From: Thermoleophilia bacterium
GTDB taxonomy: Bacteria > Actinomycetota > Thermoleophilia > Miltoncostaeales > Miltoncostaeaceae
Assembly (NCBI GenBank): GCA_016780995.1
Contig: JADHKZ010000005.1
Location: forward strand, 1 to 35,553
Reading direction: 5' to 3'
Length of the DNA: 35,553 nt
The position numbers were made by a program, and so were the translations under genes. The notes under the pieces were generated by a model. The model was not told the DNA's origin and made no database searches. It worked only from the letters and a program-made list of their open reading frames with translations. Positions 15,277 through 22,610 of this stretch are shown here, one piece after another. Each line of letters begins with the position of its first letter. The stretch's first letter is position 1.

Positions 15277-15307
15277 GCGATGCCCCGGCCACTGGCCGGG
15301 GCATCGC
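15277..15307. terminator. Strong hairpin between pntB and the SDR gene
   Basis: Perfect 14-bp arms, GCGATGCCCCGGCC (15277-15290) and its exact complement (15294-15307), flank a 3-nt loop. It begins 41 nt after the pntB stop on the minus strand and 19 nt before the SDR start. It has no strong T-run but is the most stable stem in the region, and it fits an end to the pnt transcript. Confidence 0.65.
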
Positions 15308-15347
15308 GTGACATGCATGGAGGGGCGACCGGAGCCGCCGGAACCCG

Positions 15348-16808
15348 CTAGACGTTGATGGAGTCCCTGTTTCCGGACACCTCGGTGATGAGCTCGCCCA
15401 TCACGTCCTTGGCGTCGCCGAACACCATGAGGGTCTTCTCGTTGAAGAACAGTTCGTTCTCCACGCCGGCGAAGCCCGGGCGCATGGACCGCTTGACCAC
15501 CATGACGGTGGCGGCCTTGTCCACGTCGAGGATGGGCATGCCGTAGATCGGGCTGCTCTGGTCATGACGCGCGGCCGGGTTGACCACGTCGTTCGCGCCC
15601 AGCACCAGCACCACGTCGGCCTGCGGGAACTCGGGGTTGATCTCCTCCATGTCGATCAACTGCTCGTACGGCACGTTGGCCTCGGCCAGCAGCACGTTCA
15701 TGTGCCCCGGCATGCGGCCTGCCACCGGGTGGATGGCGTACTTCACCTCCACGCCCTCCTTCTCGAGCGTGTCGGCCAGTTCGCGCACCTTGTGCTGTGC
15801 CTGCGCCACCGCCATGCCATAGCCCGGCACGATGACCACCAGGCGGGCCATCTTCAGCAGGTCGCCAGCCTCGTCGAACGACGCCGAGCGGATGGAGCCG
15901 ACCTCCTGGTCACCCGCCGCCACCTCGGTGGCCCCGAACGCGCCGAAGAGAACGTTGCGGAACGACCGGTTCATGGCGCGGCACATGATGATCGAGAGGA
16001 TCAGGCCGGACATGCCGTCGAGCGCACCCGCGACGATGAGCAGGTTGTTCTCCAGCACGAAGCCCAGCAGCGCGGCCGCGATGCCGGCGTACGAGTTGAG
16101 CAGCGCGATGACCGTGGGCATGTCTGCGCCACCGATCGGGATGATCAGCATCACGCCGAAGGCCAGGCCGGCGGCGATGATGACCGGGATGGCCCACAGC
16201 TGCGACGGATCGGCGGCCAGGATGATGACGCCGGCCACGGCCACGGCCAGGATGGCGAAGTTGAGGGTCTTCTGGAGCGGGAACACGATGGGCCGCTGCG
16301 CCAGCCACTTCACTTCCTGCAGCTTCCCCGCCGCCATGAGCGACCCGGTGAAGACCAGGGCACCCAGCACGATCTCGATGCCCAGCACCGCCATGACGAA
16401 CCAGCCGATGTCAGGCGTGGCGTCATAGAACTTGGCGATACCCACCAGCGCGGCGGCCAGGGCGCCGAATGCGTGCGACAGCGCGATGCGCTGCGGCATG
16501 GCGGTCATGGGCACCAGAAGGCCCAGTGGCACTCCGATGGCCGCACCGATGAGCATGGCCACGGCGATGTAGATGTAGCCGGTGGTGGTGATGACCGGCA
16601 GGAGCAGCGTGCCGATGATCGCCAGCACGAAGCCGATCTCGCCGGCGAAGATGCCCTTGCGCGCCGTCTTGGCGTCGCTCATCCACTTGAGCGACAGGAT
16701 GAAGCCCATCGCGCCCACCAGGTACAGCAGGCTGATGAGGATGTAGAGGCCCGTCTCGGTGCTGGCGTCCGGGAAGAATGACGACGCCATGGGGAGGAAG
16801 TTGCTCAC
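15348..16808 (-). CDS. pntB: NAD(P) transhydrogenase subunit beta
   Basis: A 486-aa membrane subunit. About nine hydrophobic helices (residues 20-290, starting YILISLLYLVGAMGFIL) form the proton channel domain II. The C-terminal NADP(H)-binding domain III (about 305-486) shows VPGYGMAVAQAQ, GRMPGHMNVLLAEA and LVLGANDVVNPAA. The complex moves hydride between NADH and NADP+ using the proton gradient, supplying NADPH. The GTG start overlaps the TGA of pntAB (16805-16808). Length and motifs are normal for the family. It is the last gene of the pntAA-pntAB-pntB operon and is followed by a strong hairpin. Confidence 0.97.
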   Translation of the reverse strand: MSNFLPMASSFFPDASTETGLYILISLLYLVGAMGFILSLKWMSDAKTARKGIFAGEIGFVLAIIGTLLLPVITTTGYIYIAVAMLIGAAIGVPLGLLVPMTAMPQRIALSHAFGALAAALVGIAKFYDATPDIGWFVMAVLGIEIVLGALVFTGSLMAAGKLQEVKWLAQRPIVFPLQKTLNFAILAVAVAGVIILAADPSQLWAIPVIIAAGLAFGVMLIIPIGGADMPTVIALLNSYAGIAAALLGFVLENNLLIVAGALDGMSGLILSIIMCRAMNRSFRNVLFGAFGATEVAAGDQEVGSIRSASFDEAGDLLKMARLVVIVPGYGMAVAQAQHKVRELADTLEKEGVEVKYAIHPVAGRMPGHMNVLLAEANVPYEQLIDMEEINPEFPQADVVLVLGANDVVNPAARHDQSSPIYGMPILDVDKAATVMVVKRSMRPGFAGVENELFFNEKTLMVFGDAKDVMGELITEVSGNRDSINV

Positions 16809-17140
16809 GATGCGCCCTCCGCCTCGGCCGGCTCAGGCTTCTTGGGCTTCTCCCGCGGCTTGAACATCTTGAGCATCTTGTCGGTGATGAGGAAGCCACC
16901 GACCACGTTGATCATCGATGCGATGACGGCCACGAAGCCCAGGATGGTGGTGTAGGCGGTGTACTGCCCGCCCAGCACCACGATGGACCCCACCAGCGAG
17001 ATGGCCGACAGGGCGTTGGTGAGGGCCATGAGCGGGGTGTGCAGCAGGCGCGGCACGCGACGGATCATCTCGAAGCCCAGGAAACCTGCCAGGGCGAAGA
17101 CGAACAGCCCGGTCATGATGAACTCGACGCTGACGTTCAC
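16805..17140 (-). CDS. pntAB: NAD(P) transhydrogenase subunit alpha part 2 (membrane)
   Basis: A 111-aa protein with three to four hydrophobic helices (about 5-22, 40-58 and 62-84) and a charged tail rich in Lys, Pro and Glu (KPREKPKKPEP). The signature EMIRRVPRLLHTPLMALTNA marks the membrane part of the alpha subunit that is split off in many bacteria. It supplies helices of the proton channel together with PntB. Start and stop both overlap the neighbours by four bases (GTGA at 17137-17140 and 16805-16808), which should keep subunit ratios fixed. Confidence 0.96.
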   Translation of the reverse strand: MNVSVEFIMTGLFVFALAGFLGFEMIRRVPRLLHTPLMALTNALSAISLVGSIVVLGGQYTAYTTILGFVAVIASMINVVGGFLITDKMLKMFKPREKPKKPEPAEAEGAS

Positions 17141-18378
17141 TTCGCGGCCTCCTCAGCAGCCGGGGTGTCATCGGCCGCGGGCTCCGGCGCCGGGGGCTCC
17201 GGCTCGGGAAGCTTCTCGAGGCCCAGGGCCTCGCGCACGCGGTTGTTGACCACGTCGCCGCCGGCGGCGACGACGCTCTCCTTGATGACGTCATCATCGA
17301 CGCCGGGGTCGAGCTTCCCATCCACCACCATGAGGCCCAGGAAGTTGGCCACGTTCTTGCCGAACAGCTGGCTGGAGTGCACGGGGATATCGCCGGGCAG
17401 GTTGACCACGCCGATCACCCTCACGCCGTCCACGTCCACCACCTCGCCGGCCACGGTGGGCTCGCAGTTGCCGCCCTGCTCGGCGGCCAGGTCCACGATC
17501 ACCGATCCGGGCGCCATGCCCTTCACCATCTCGGTGGTGATGATGACCGGGGCGGTGCTGCCCTGCACCTGCGCGGTGGTGATGATGACGTCGCTGGCGG
17601 CCACGGTCTTGGCCATCAGCTCCTGCTGCTTCTTGATGGTGTCCTCGGAGAGCTGCTTGGCGTAGCCGCCGGAGCCCTCCTCCTGGCCGGTCTCCAGCGG
17701 CAGCTCCACGAACCGGGCGCCCAGTGACTCGACCTCCTCGCGGGCCGCGGGGCGGACGTCGTAGGCCTCCACCAGCGCGCCCAGGCGGCGCGAGTTGGCG
17801 ATGGCCGCCAGGCCCGCCACGCCGGCGCCCACGATGAACACCTTGGCGGGGGCGATGGTGCCGGCCGCGGTGGTGAGCAACGGGAACATCTTGGGCAGCT
17901 CGGCGGCGGCGATGAGCACGGCCTTGTAGCCGGCAACGGCCGCCTGCGACGACAGGATGTCCATCGACTGGGCGCGCGTGGTGCGCGGCACCAGCTCGAG
18001 GGCGAACAGGGTGGCGCCCGTACCGGCGATGGCCTTGACCATCTCGGGGCGGGCGAACGGGGCCACGGCTCCCACCACCACCTGGCCCTTGCGCAGCTTG
18101 GCGATGTCGCCGCTGGCCGGGTCGCCGTCCATCACGTTCACCTGCACCAGCACGTCGGCGGCGAAGGCGTCGTCGCGGCTGCCGATGCGCGCGCCGCGAT
18201 CGGTGAACGCGGCGTCGGGGTAGCCGGCGGCGTCGCCGGCACCGGATTCGATGACCACATCGAACCCGGCCTTCGTGAGCTGCGGCAGCGCGGTGGGGGT
18301 AAGGGCCACGCGGGTCTCGCCCGCACGGTTCTCCCGGGGTACCCCAACGACCATGCGCGGCGTTTCAGTCGTGGCCAT
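17137..18378 (-). CDS. pntAA: NAD(P) transhydrogenase subunit alpha part 1 (NAD-binding)
   Basis: A 413-aa soluble domain I subunit. It begins VGVPRENRAGETRVALTP, the hallmark shared with alanine dehydrogenase. The NAD-binding loop is VFIVGAGVAGLAAI, followed by VEAYDVRPAAREEVESLGA, and VIVDLAAEQGGN is near residue 300. The C-terminal tail (about 385-413) is rich in Pro, Glu and Ala and probably disordered. It binds NAD(H) and passes hydride to domain III of PntB. The ATG at 18378 is preceded by a purine-rich GGAAGAG sequence. It is the first gene of the operon, with about 200 nt of non-coding DNA upstream. Confidence 0.97.
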   Translation of the reverse strand: MATTETPRMVVGVPRENRAGETRVALTPTALPQLTKAGFDVVIESGAGDAAGYPDAAFTDRGARIGSRDDAFAADVLVQVNVMDGDPASGDIAKLRKGQVVVGAVAPFARPEMVKAIAGTGATLFALELVPRTTRAQSMDILSSQAAVAGYKAVLIAAAELPKMFPLLTTAAGTIAPAKVFIVGAGVAGLAAIANSRRLGALVEAYDVRPAAREEVESLGARFVELPLETGQEEGSGGYAKQLSEDTIKKQQELMAKTVAASDVIITTAQVQGSTAPVIITTEMVKGMAPGSVIVDLAAEQGGNCEPTVAGEVVDVDGVRVIGVVNLPGDIPVHSSQLFGKNVANFLGLMVVDGKLDPGVDDDVIKESVVAAGGDVVNNRVREALGLEKLPEPEPPAPEPAADDTPAAEEAAK

Positions 18379-18482
18379 CTCGCTCTTCCGTTCGGTCCCG
18401 CTGCCGGCGCGCTAGTCGCGCGCCTCCGGGCGGGGTGTCGTAAGGGTGGATGTCGGGCGAAGGTTCATCAACGCGTCACGCG

Positions 18483-18506
18483 ATTCCCGGACGTGGCGCC
18501 GGGAAT
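18483..18506. terminator. Inverted repeat between the aldo/keto reductase gene and the pnt operon
   Basis: ATTCCCGG (18483-18490) and CCGGGAAT (18499-18506) pair exactly around an 8-nt loop, 74 nt after the reductase stop. It lies in the 201-nt gap before pntAA, the longest minus-strand gap in this part. It could end the reductase transcript or bind a regulator of pnt; no T-run follows. I see nothing else convincing in this gap. Confidence 0.35.
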
Positions 18507-18579
18507 GGCCCCGCGCCGGGAGGATGGGGATTGGTACATGACCCGCACCGCGTTCGCAACGTGAACACGCTGCGGTCGA

Positions 18580-19536
18580 TCACCGTCCCGCGGCGTCGAG
18601 GCGGGCGAACTGGTCATCGGTCAGCTGCAGGCCCGTGGCGCCCATCATCTCGTGCACCTGCTCCGGCGAGGTGGCGCTGGCGATGGGGCTCACCACGCCG
18701 GGGTAGCGCATGAGCCAGGCAAGGGCCACCTGGCCCGGGGTGGCGCCGTGCGCGGCAGCCACGTCGTCGAGCACCGCCAGCATGCCCCAGCCCCGGTCGT
18801 TCAGGTACGCCTGCGAGATGCCGGCAGCGCGGGGGGTGGCCGGCAAGTCCTGTCCGGGGCGGTACTTGCCCGTGAGGAACCCCCGGGCCAGCGTGAAGTA
18901 CGGCGCCACGCCCAGGTGCTCGCGCACGCAGATCTCCTCGCCATCGCCCTGGTACTCGGCGCGCTCCAGAAGGTTGAAGTGCGGCTGGAAGCCCTGGAAG
19001 CGCGGAAGGTCCGTCGCCTCGCTCACCGCCAGGGCCTCGGCCAGTCGGCCGGGCGTGTAATTGGACGCGGCCAGGTACTGCACCAGTCCCTCGTCCTTCA
19101 GCTCGCCCAGGTTGCGCAGGGCGTCGGCCAGCGGGATCGACTCGTCGTCCTTGTGGGCGTAGTACAGGTCGATGCTGTCCACGCCCAGGCGGGCCAGCGA
19201 GCCCTCGATCCCCGCCCGTACGTTCTCACGGTCCAGGCCCGCACGCATGTGCGGGTCCCCCGGGTAGCCCACCTTGGTGGCGATCACCAGGCCGTCGGGG
19301 CGCCCGCGTGATGCCAACCACCGGCCGATGATGGCCTCGGACTCGCCACCCTGGTTGCCGGGCACCCAGGTGGAGTACACGGTGGCGGTGTCGAGGAAGT
19401 TGCCGCCGGCCGCCACGTAGGCGTCCAGCACGGCGAACGAGGTCTCCTCGTCACATGTCCACCCGAACACGTTCGTGCCCAGGCACACCGGGGAGACCAT
19501 GAGGTCGGTTGATCCAAAACGGCGGAGGTCGGTCAT
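18580..19536 (-). CDS. Aldo/keto reductase
   Basis: A 318-aa (beta/alpha)8 oxidoreductase using NAD(P)H. The catalytic tetrad is complete: Asp49 and Tyr54 in FLDTATVYS, Lys88 in ATKVG and His128 in YYAHKDD. Near the C-terminus VSPIASATSPEQVHE matches the cofactor-phosphate-binding region of the YajO/Tas-like bacterial branch, where SATSPEQ helps to hold the nucleotide. The substrate is an aldehyde or ketone that cannot be specified. The ATG at 19536 has a TAGGTT box at leaderless distance. The gene stands alone, divergent from the small unknown gene at 19664. Confidence 0.95.
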   Translation of the reverse strand: MTDLRRFGSTDLMVSPVCLGTNVFGWTCDEETSFAVLDAYVAAGGNFLDTATVYSTWVPGNQGGESEAIIGRWLASRGRPDGLVIATKVGYPGDPHMRAGLDRENVRAGIEGSLARLGVDSIDLYYAHKDDESIPLADALRNLGELKDEGLVQYLAASNYTPGRLAEALAVSEATDLPRFQGFQPHFNLLERAEYQGDGEEICVREHLGVAPYFTLARGFLTGKYRPGQDLPATPRAAGISQAYLNDRGWGMLAVLDDVAAAHGATPGQVALAWLMRYPGVVSPIASATSPEQVHEMMGATGLQLTDDQFARLDAAGR

Positions 19537-19543
19537 GCGGGGG

Positions 19544-19549
19544 AACCTA
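19544..19549 (-). promoter_or_regulatory. -10 box TAGGTT, leaderless promoter of the aldo/keto reductase gene
   Basis: TAGGTT on the minus strand is followed by CCCCCGC and then ATG at 19536. There is no Shine-Dalgarno sequence in the seven-base gap, and the -35 region is not recognisable. Confidence 0.55.
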
Positions 19550-19663
19550 CCGGTTCGACGCCCGCGCCAGATCCCGCTCGTGACGAAACGGACAAGTTAC
19601 GGAATGGCCACAAGGGAACGGATCCCGATGACTTTTTCCGCGCGGCGCGCAACCATGCGGTGC

Positions 19664-19873
19664 ATGAACAACCTGATCGAGCACAGCGACGGGCACGCGG
19701 TGGTGGTGGCGCTCACCACCGAGCACCTGCGGGCCATCGAAGCCGCGCTCGACCTGGCGCGGGCCGTGGAGCACGGCCAGATCCGGGTGTCCGACCCGGA
19801 CGAGTTGGGCCAGGCGAGCGTTGCGGCGGAGGGCCTCTCCGACATCGCGCGCCTCACCACCAGCGGGGCCTAG
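19664..19873 (+). CDS. Small unknown protein, 69 aa
   Basis: This short protein is not recognised. It is acidic and probably helical: HLRAIEAALDLARAVEHG is a good amphipathic helix, followed by a short strand-like QIRVSDPDE and a second helix. There is no signal peptide, membrane segment or Cys cluster. The ATG at 19664 is chosen because the upstream in-frame codons (ATG at 19655, 19628 and 19604) add a sequence that looks non-coding, but the 19628 start has a purine-rich AAGGGA before it and cannot be excluded. It is followed at once by a strong bidirectional hairpin, which supports a real transcript. Function unknown. Confidence 0.6.
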   Translation: MNNLIEHSDGHAVVVALTTEHLRAIEAALDLARAVEHGQIRVSDPDELGQASVAAEGLSDIARLTTSGA

Positions 19874-19877
19874 ACGA

Positions 19878-19899
19878 GGGGCCCGGTCTCCCGGGCCCC
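19878..19899. terminator. Bidirectional terminator hairpin between convergent genes
   Basis: Perfect 9-bp arms, GGGGCCCGG (19878-19886) and CCGGGCCCC (19891-19899), flank a TCTC loop. It fills the 33-nt gap between the stop of the 69-aa gene and the stop of the CDGSH gene on the other strand. It has no T-run, as with other hairpins in this window. Confidence 0.6.
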
Positions 19900-19906
19900 C
19901 GCCTGA

Positions 19907-20101
19907 CTACTTCGAGCTCCACCCCTGGGCGGAGTGACTGCCGTCGCAGAACGGCTTGTTGGCGCTCAGGCCGCAGCGGCACAGGGCGATGGTGGGGTTG
20001 AGGTCGGTGAACGGCTGGCCATCCTCGCCGGTGAGCGTGAACTCACCGGTCACGAGGATGGGACCATTCTCCTTGAGGCTGATGTCGGCACCGTCTGCCA
20101 T
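19907..20101 (-). CDS. CDGSH iron-sulfur domain protein
   Basis: A 64-aa protein that is almost all one CDGSH motif: CRCGLSANKPFCDGSH (41-56) matches the C-x-C-x2-S-x3-P-x-C-D-G-S-H consensus, so Cys41, Cys43, Cys52 and His56 should hold a labile 2Fe-2S cluster. Bacterial single-motif members are soluble electron-transfer or redox-sensing proteins of uncertain role. There is no membrane anchor. The ATG at 20101 has GGGAG (20109-20113) seven bases upstream; the longer open frame upstream crosses the palindrome and is rejected. It is divergent from the MFS exporter gene. Confidence 0.93.
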   Translation of the reverse strand: MADGADISLKENGPILVTGEFTLTGEDGQPFTDLNPTIALCRCGLSANKPFCDGSHSAQGWSSK

Positions 20102-20124
20102 GAGGGGTCTCCCGGGGCATTTAC

Positions 20125-20136
20125 TTGCACGTGCAA
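20125..20136. promoter_or_regulatory. Perfect 12-bp palindrome TTGCACGTGCAA, probable operator
   Basis: The palindrome lies midway in the 87-nt region between the divergent CDGSH and MFS exporter genes. It stands in a locally AT-richer patch, TTTACT before and CATCACAG after. Symmetric sites of this size are typical of dimeric MarR- or TetR-type repressors, which commonly control DHA2 exporters. No regulator gene is adjacent, so the protein would be encoded elsewhere. Confidence 0.55.
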
Positions 20137-20174
20137 CATCACAGTACAGGCCACCCCGGCGTGATGGTGCGGAG

Positions 20175-20180
20175 TACGGT
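20175..20180 (+). promoter_or_regulatory. -10 box TACGGT, leaderless promoter of the MFS exporter gene
   Basis: TACGGT is followed by eight bases and then ATG at 20189. The palindrome at 20125-20136 lies about 40 nt upstream of the box, just beyond the expected -35 position. Confidence 0.5.
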
Positions 20181-20188
20181 GCCGCGCC

Positions 20189-21613
20189 ATGACCACGCAC
20201 GCCCCCGCCCAGCCCGCCTCCGGATCGAAGGGCTCCCACATCTGGGCGCTGGTGCTCACCGGCATCGGCCTGTTCATGGTGACGCTCGACAACCTGGTGG
20301 TCACCACGGCGCTGCCGGTCATCCGCGTGGACCTGGGCGCATCGGTGGAGACCCTCGGGTGGGTGGTCAACGCCTACACGCTGGCCTTCGCCGTGCTGCT
20401 GCTCACCGGCGCCGCGCTGGGCGACCGCTTCGGGCGGCGCCGGGTGTTCGCGGTGGGGCTGGTCATCTTCGCCGTGGCGTCAGCCGGGTGCGCGCTGGCC
20501 CCGTCCATCGAGTGGCTCATCTTCTTCCGCGCACTGCAGGGCCTGGGCGCGGCGCCCGTGCTGCCGCTGTCGCTCACGCTCCTCGCCGATGCCTTCCCCC
20601 CGGGCAAGCGCGGGCTCGCCATCGGCATCTGGTCGGGCATCTCGGGGCTGGCCGTGGCGGCGGGGCCGGTGGTGGGCGGGGCCATCGTGGACGGCATCTC
20701 GTGGCACTGGATCTTCTGGATCAACGTGCCCATCGGCTTCGTGGCCGCGGGCCTGACCATGTGGAAGCTCCGCGAGTCGTACGGGCCTGACACCGGCTTG
20801 GACCTGGCCGGGATGGTGCTGGCGGGGGTGGGCGTGTTCGGGATCGTCTACGGAATCGTCCGCGGCAATGAGGCCGGCTGGGGATCGCCCGAGATCCTCG
20901 GCACGCTCCTCGGCGGAGTGGCGTTCGTGCTGGCGTTCCTGTGGTGGGAGTCGCGGGCGCCGCACCCCATGCTGCCGCTCAAGTTCTTCCGCAACCGGGG
21001 CCTGAACGTGGCCAACGCGGCATCGGTGTGCCTGTACTTCGGTCTGTTCGGCGCCGTGTTCTTCCTGGCCCAGTTCCTGCAGACGGTGCAGGGCGACAGC
21101 CCGTTCGAGGCCGGGCTGAAGGTGCTGCCCTGGACGATCATGCCCATGTTCATCGCGCCGGTTGCCGGCCTGCTCAGCGACCGCGTGGGGGCTCGGCCAT
21201 TCATGGTGGCGGGCCTGTTCATCATGTCGGGGGCCTTCCTGTGGATGGGCCTGGCCATCACGCCCACCATCTCCTACCTGGGACTGTTCGGCGGGTTCCT
21301 GCTGGCGGGCTTCGGGATGTCCATGGTGTTCGCCCCGGTGTCCAACCTGCTGGTCCAGTCGGTGGTCCAGGTCGACATCGGCAAGGCGTCGGGCACAAAC
21401 AACACGGTCCGCGAGATCGGCGGGGCCATGGGCATCGCCGTGATGACCGCCATCTTCACCGCCACGGGCTCATACTCAAGTGGCCAGGCCTACGTGGACG
21501 GCCTCAACCCCGCGGTGCTGGTGGCCGCGGGCGTGCTCCTGCTGGGCGCCATCATCTCGTTGTTCGCCCCGCGCCTCACGGGTCCGAAGCCGGAGGGCGT
21601 GGCCGCGCACTAG
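20189..21613 (+). CDS. MFS drug exporter, DHA2 (EmrB/QacA) family
   Basis: A 474-aa membrane protein with about 14 hydrophobic helices. The DHA2 motif in helix 1 reads TLDNLVVTTALPVI (Asp34), motif A is GDRFGRRR (78-85), and helix 5 carries GPVVGGAIVDGISWHWIFWINVPIG, here split as motif C plus the WRWIFWINVP-type segment of this family. Such proton antiporters expel cationic drugs, dyes or lipophilic compounds. The second half (from residue 260, with a TNNTVREIGGAMG segment) is complete. It is divergent from the CDGSH gene across a palindromic operator, which suggests repression relieved by a ligand. The 3' end is convergent with the Ntn hydrolase gene, 19 bases apart. Confidence 0.95.
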   Translation: MTTHAPAQPASGSKGSHIWALVLTGIGLFMVTLDNLVVTTALPVIRVDLGASVETLGWVVNAYTLAFAVLLLTGAALGDRFGRRRVFAVGLVIFAVASAGCALAPSIEWLIFFRALQGLGAAPVLPLSLTLLADAFPPGKRGLAIGIWSGISGLAVAAGPVVGGAIVDGISWHWIFWINVPIGFVAAGLTMWKLRESYGPDTGLDLAGMVLAGVGVFGIVYGIVRGNEAGWGSPEILGTLLGGVAFVLAFLWWESRAPHPMLPLKFFRNRGLNVANAASVCLYFGLFGAVFFLAQFLQTVQGDSPFEAGLKVLPWTIMPMFIAPVAGLLSDRVGARPFMVAGLFIMSGAFLWMGLAITPTISYLGLFGGFLLAGFGMSMVFAPVSNLLVQSVVQVDIGKASGTNNTVREIGGAMGIAVMTAIFTATGSYSSGQAYVDGLNPAVLVAAGVLLLGAIISLFAPRLTGPKPEGVAAH

Positions 21614-21632
21614 CCGGCACCGGGCGCACTCC

Positions 21633-22577
21633 TCAGTAGGGGAGCGGCACGGCCCCCAGCAGCGGCGCCACATCGCCCGCGCTCGCCGGGTCCGCCGGGT
21701 CCATCGCGAGGGGGCCCTCCGCCAGCGCCCGCGCACGCAGAGACGGCAACTCCGCCCACACCGCGAAGGGCGACAGCGTGGAGTGGAATACATAGGTTCC
21801 GGAGACCAGGTCCATGCCGGAGATCCACCAGGTTGGGTACGTGCCGAACGGCTCCGAGGGGGCGCCGAAGGGCACCGACATCGCCCGGACCACCCCCACG
21901 CCGCCGGCCAGCGCCTGCTCTGCGGTGGCGGGCTCGGGCAGGTGATCGAGGAAGTACCGGCCGCGCACGAACCGTGAGATGGGGTCGACATCACCGGGCA
22001 ACGGCAGGTCTCCGCCGTAGGCCGCGTACCGGCGCAGGTTGGCCAGTTGCGCATCGAGCGGGGGTTCGTTGGTGACCACGCGAGCGGCGTCGCCCCGTTG
22101 GATCACCGGCCCCTCGGGCAGCACCTCGATCACCGCTGCGTCGCCCGTCCGGTCCTCCACGGCAAGGTGGAGGGGCAGTGACTGGCCGCGCGCCGGCACA
22201 TCGACCACGCGAATGCCCCGGAAGGAGTCCACGACCTCGGCCACCGAGGCGCAGGTGTCGAGTGCCCACTGGGCCCACATGGTGTTGCCCACGACGGGTC
22301 GGCCATCGTCAGGCTCCCATGCGGTGTCGTCCAAGTACAGAAGATGGGCGCCCAGCCCTGCATCGTTGACGCCCTCGCTGGTGAGCAGGTCCCAGCCGCT
22401 CACCACCACCGATGCGTGCCGCGATGTCCATCGCAGGCAGTCGTCGCCCGGCGTGCCTCGCCGCTCCACCCCGGGGGGAAGCACCCACAGCCGGGGCTCA
22501 TCGCTGACTACCCAGTCAACGGTGCGACACGCAACGGCAATGCCGCCGGGGCGCTGGATGACGATGCGCGAGCACAT
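21633..22577 (-). CDS. Choloylglycine hydrolase-family Ntn hydrolase (bile salt hydrolase / penicillin V acylase-like)
   Basis: A 314-aa linear amide C-N hydrolase. Removal of Met1 exposes Cys2 (MCSR), the nucleophile of this Ntn family. Arg18 and Asp21 in CRTVDW occupy the same numbers as in bile salt hydrolases. Asn71 (SEGVNDAGL), Asn170 (VVTNEPP) and an Arg in SRFVRG (202-205) correspond to the remaining active-site residues. There is no signal peptide, so the protein is cytoplasmic. Family members cleave bile salts, penicillin V or N-acyl homoserine lactones; in a probably non-gut organism the last two are likelier, but the substrate is not readable. A strong GGAGGG (22582-22587) precedes the ATG. 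It lies 33 nt downstream of the flippase-like gene. Confidence 0.9.
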   Translation of the reverse strand: MCSRIVIQRPGGIAVACRTVDWVVSDEPRLWVLPPGVERRGTPGDDCLRWTSRHASVVVSGWDLLTSEGVNDAGLGAHLLYLDDTAWEPDDGRPVVGNTMWAQWALDTCASVAEVVDSFRGIRVVDVPARGQSLPLHLAVEDRTGDAAVIEVLPEGPVIQRGDAARVVTNEPPLDAQLANLRRYAAYGGDLPLPGDVDPISRFVRGRYFLDHLPEPATAEQALAGGVGVVRAMSVPFGAPSEPFGTYPTWWISGMDLVSGTYVFHSTLSPFAVWAELPSLRARALAEGPLAMDPADPASAGDVAPLLGAVPLPY

Positions 22578-22610
22578 TTTTCCCTCCGGTGATCTCGTAT
22601 TAAGGAACGG

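Noticed and set aside
15258-15314. N-terminal extension of the SDR protein
   Set aside because: It would be encoded through the strong terminator hairpin and adds residues foreign to the family.
17254-17271. Perfect 18-bp palindrome GTCGCCGCCGGCGGCGAC inside pntAA
   Set aside because: Made only of GC-rich Ala/Gly/Val/Asp codons inside a conserved gene, with no loop or promoter context; chance is likely.
18379-18579. Possible small gene or RNA between pntAA and the aldo/keto reductase gene
   Set aside because: No frame with a start signal and no RNA-like structure beyond one 8-bp inverted repeat.
21614-21632. CTCC/GGAG hairpin between the MFS and Ntn hydrolase genes
   Set aside because: Only four base pairs; too weak to call a terminator.
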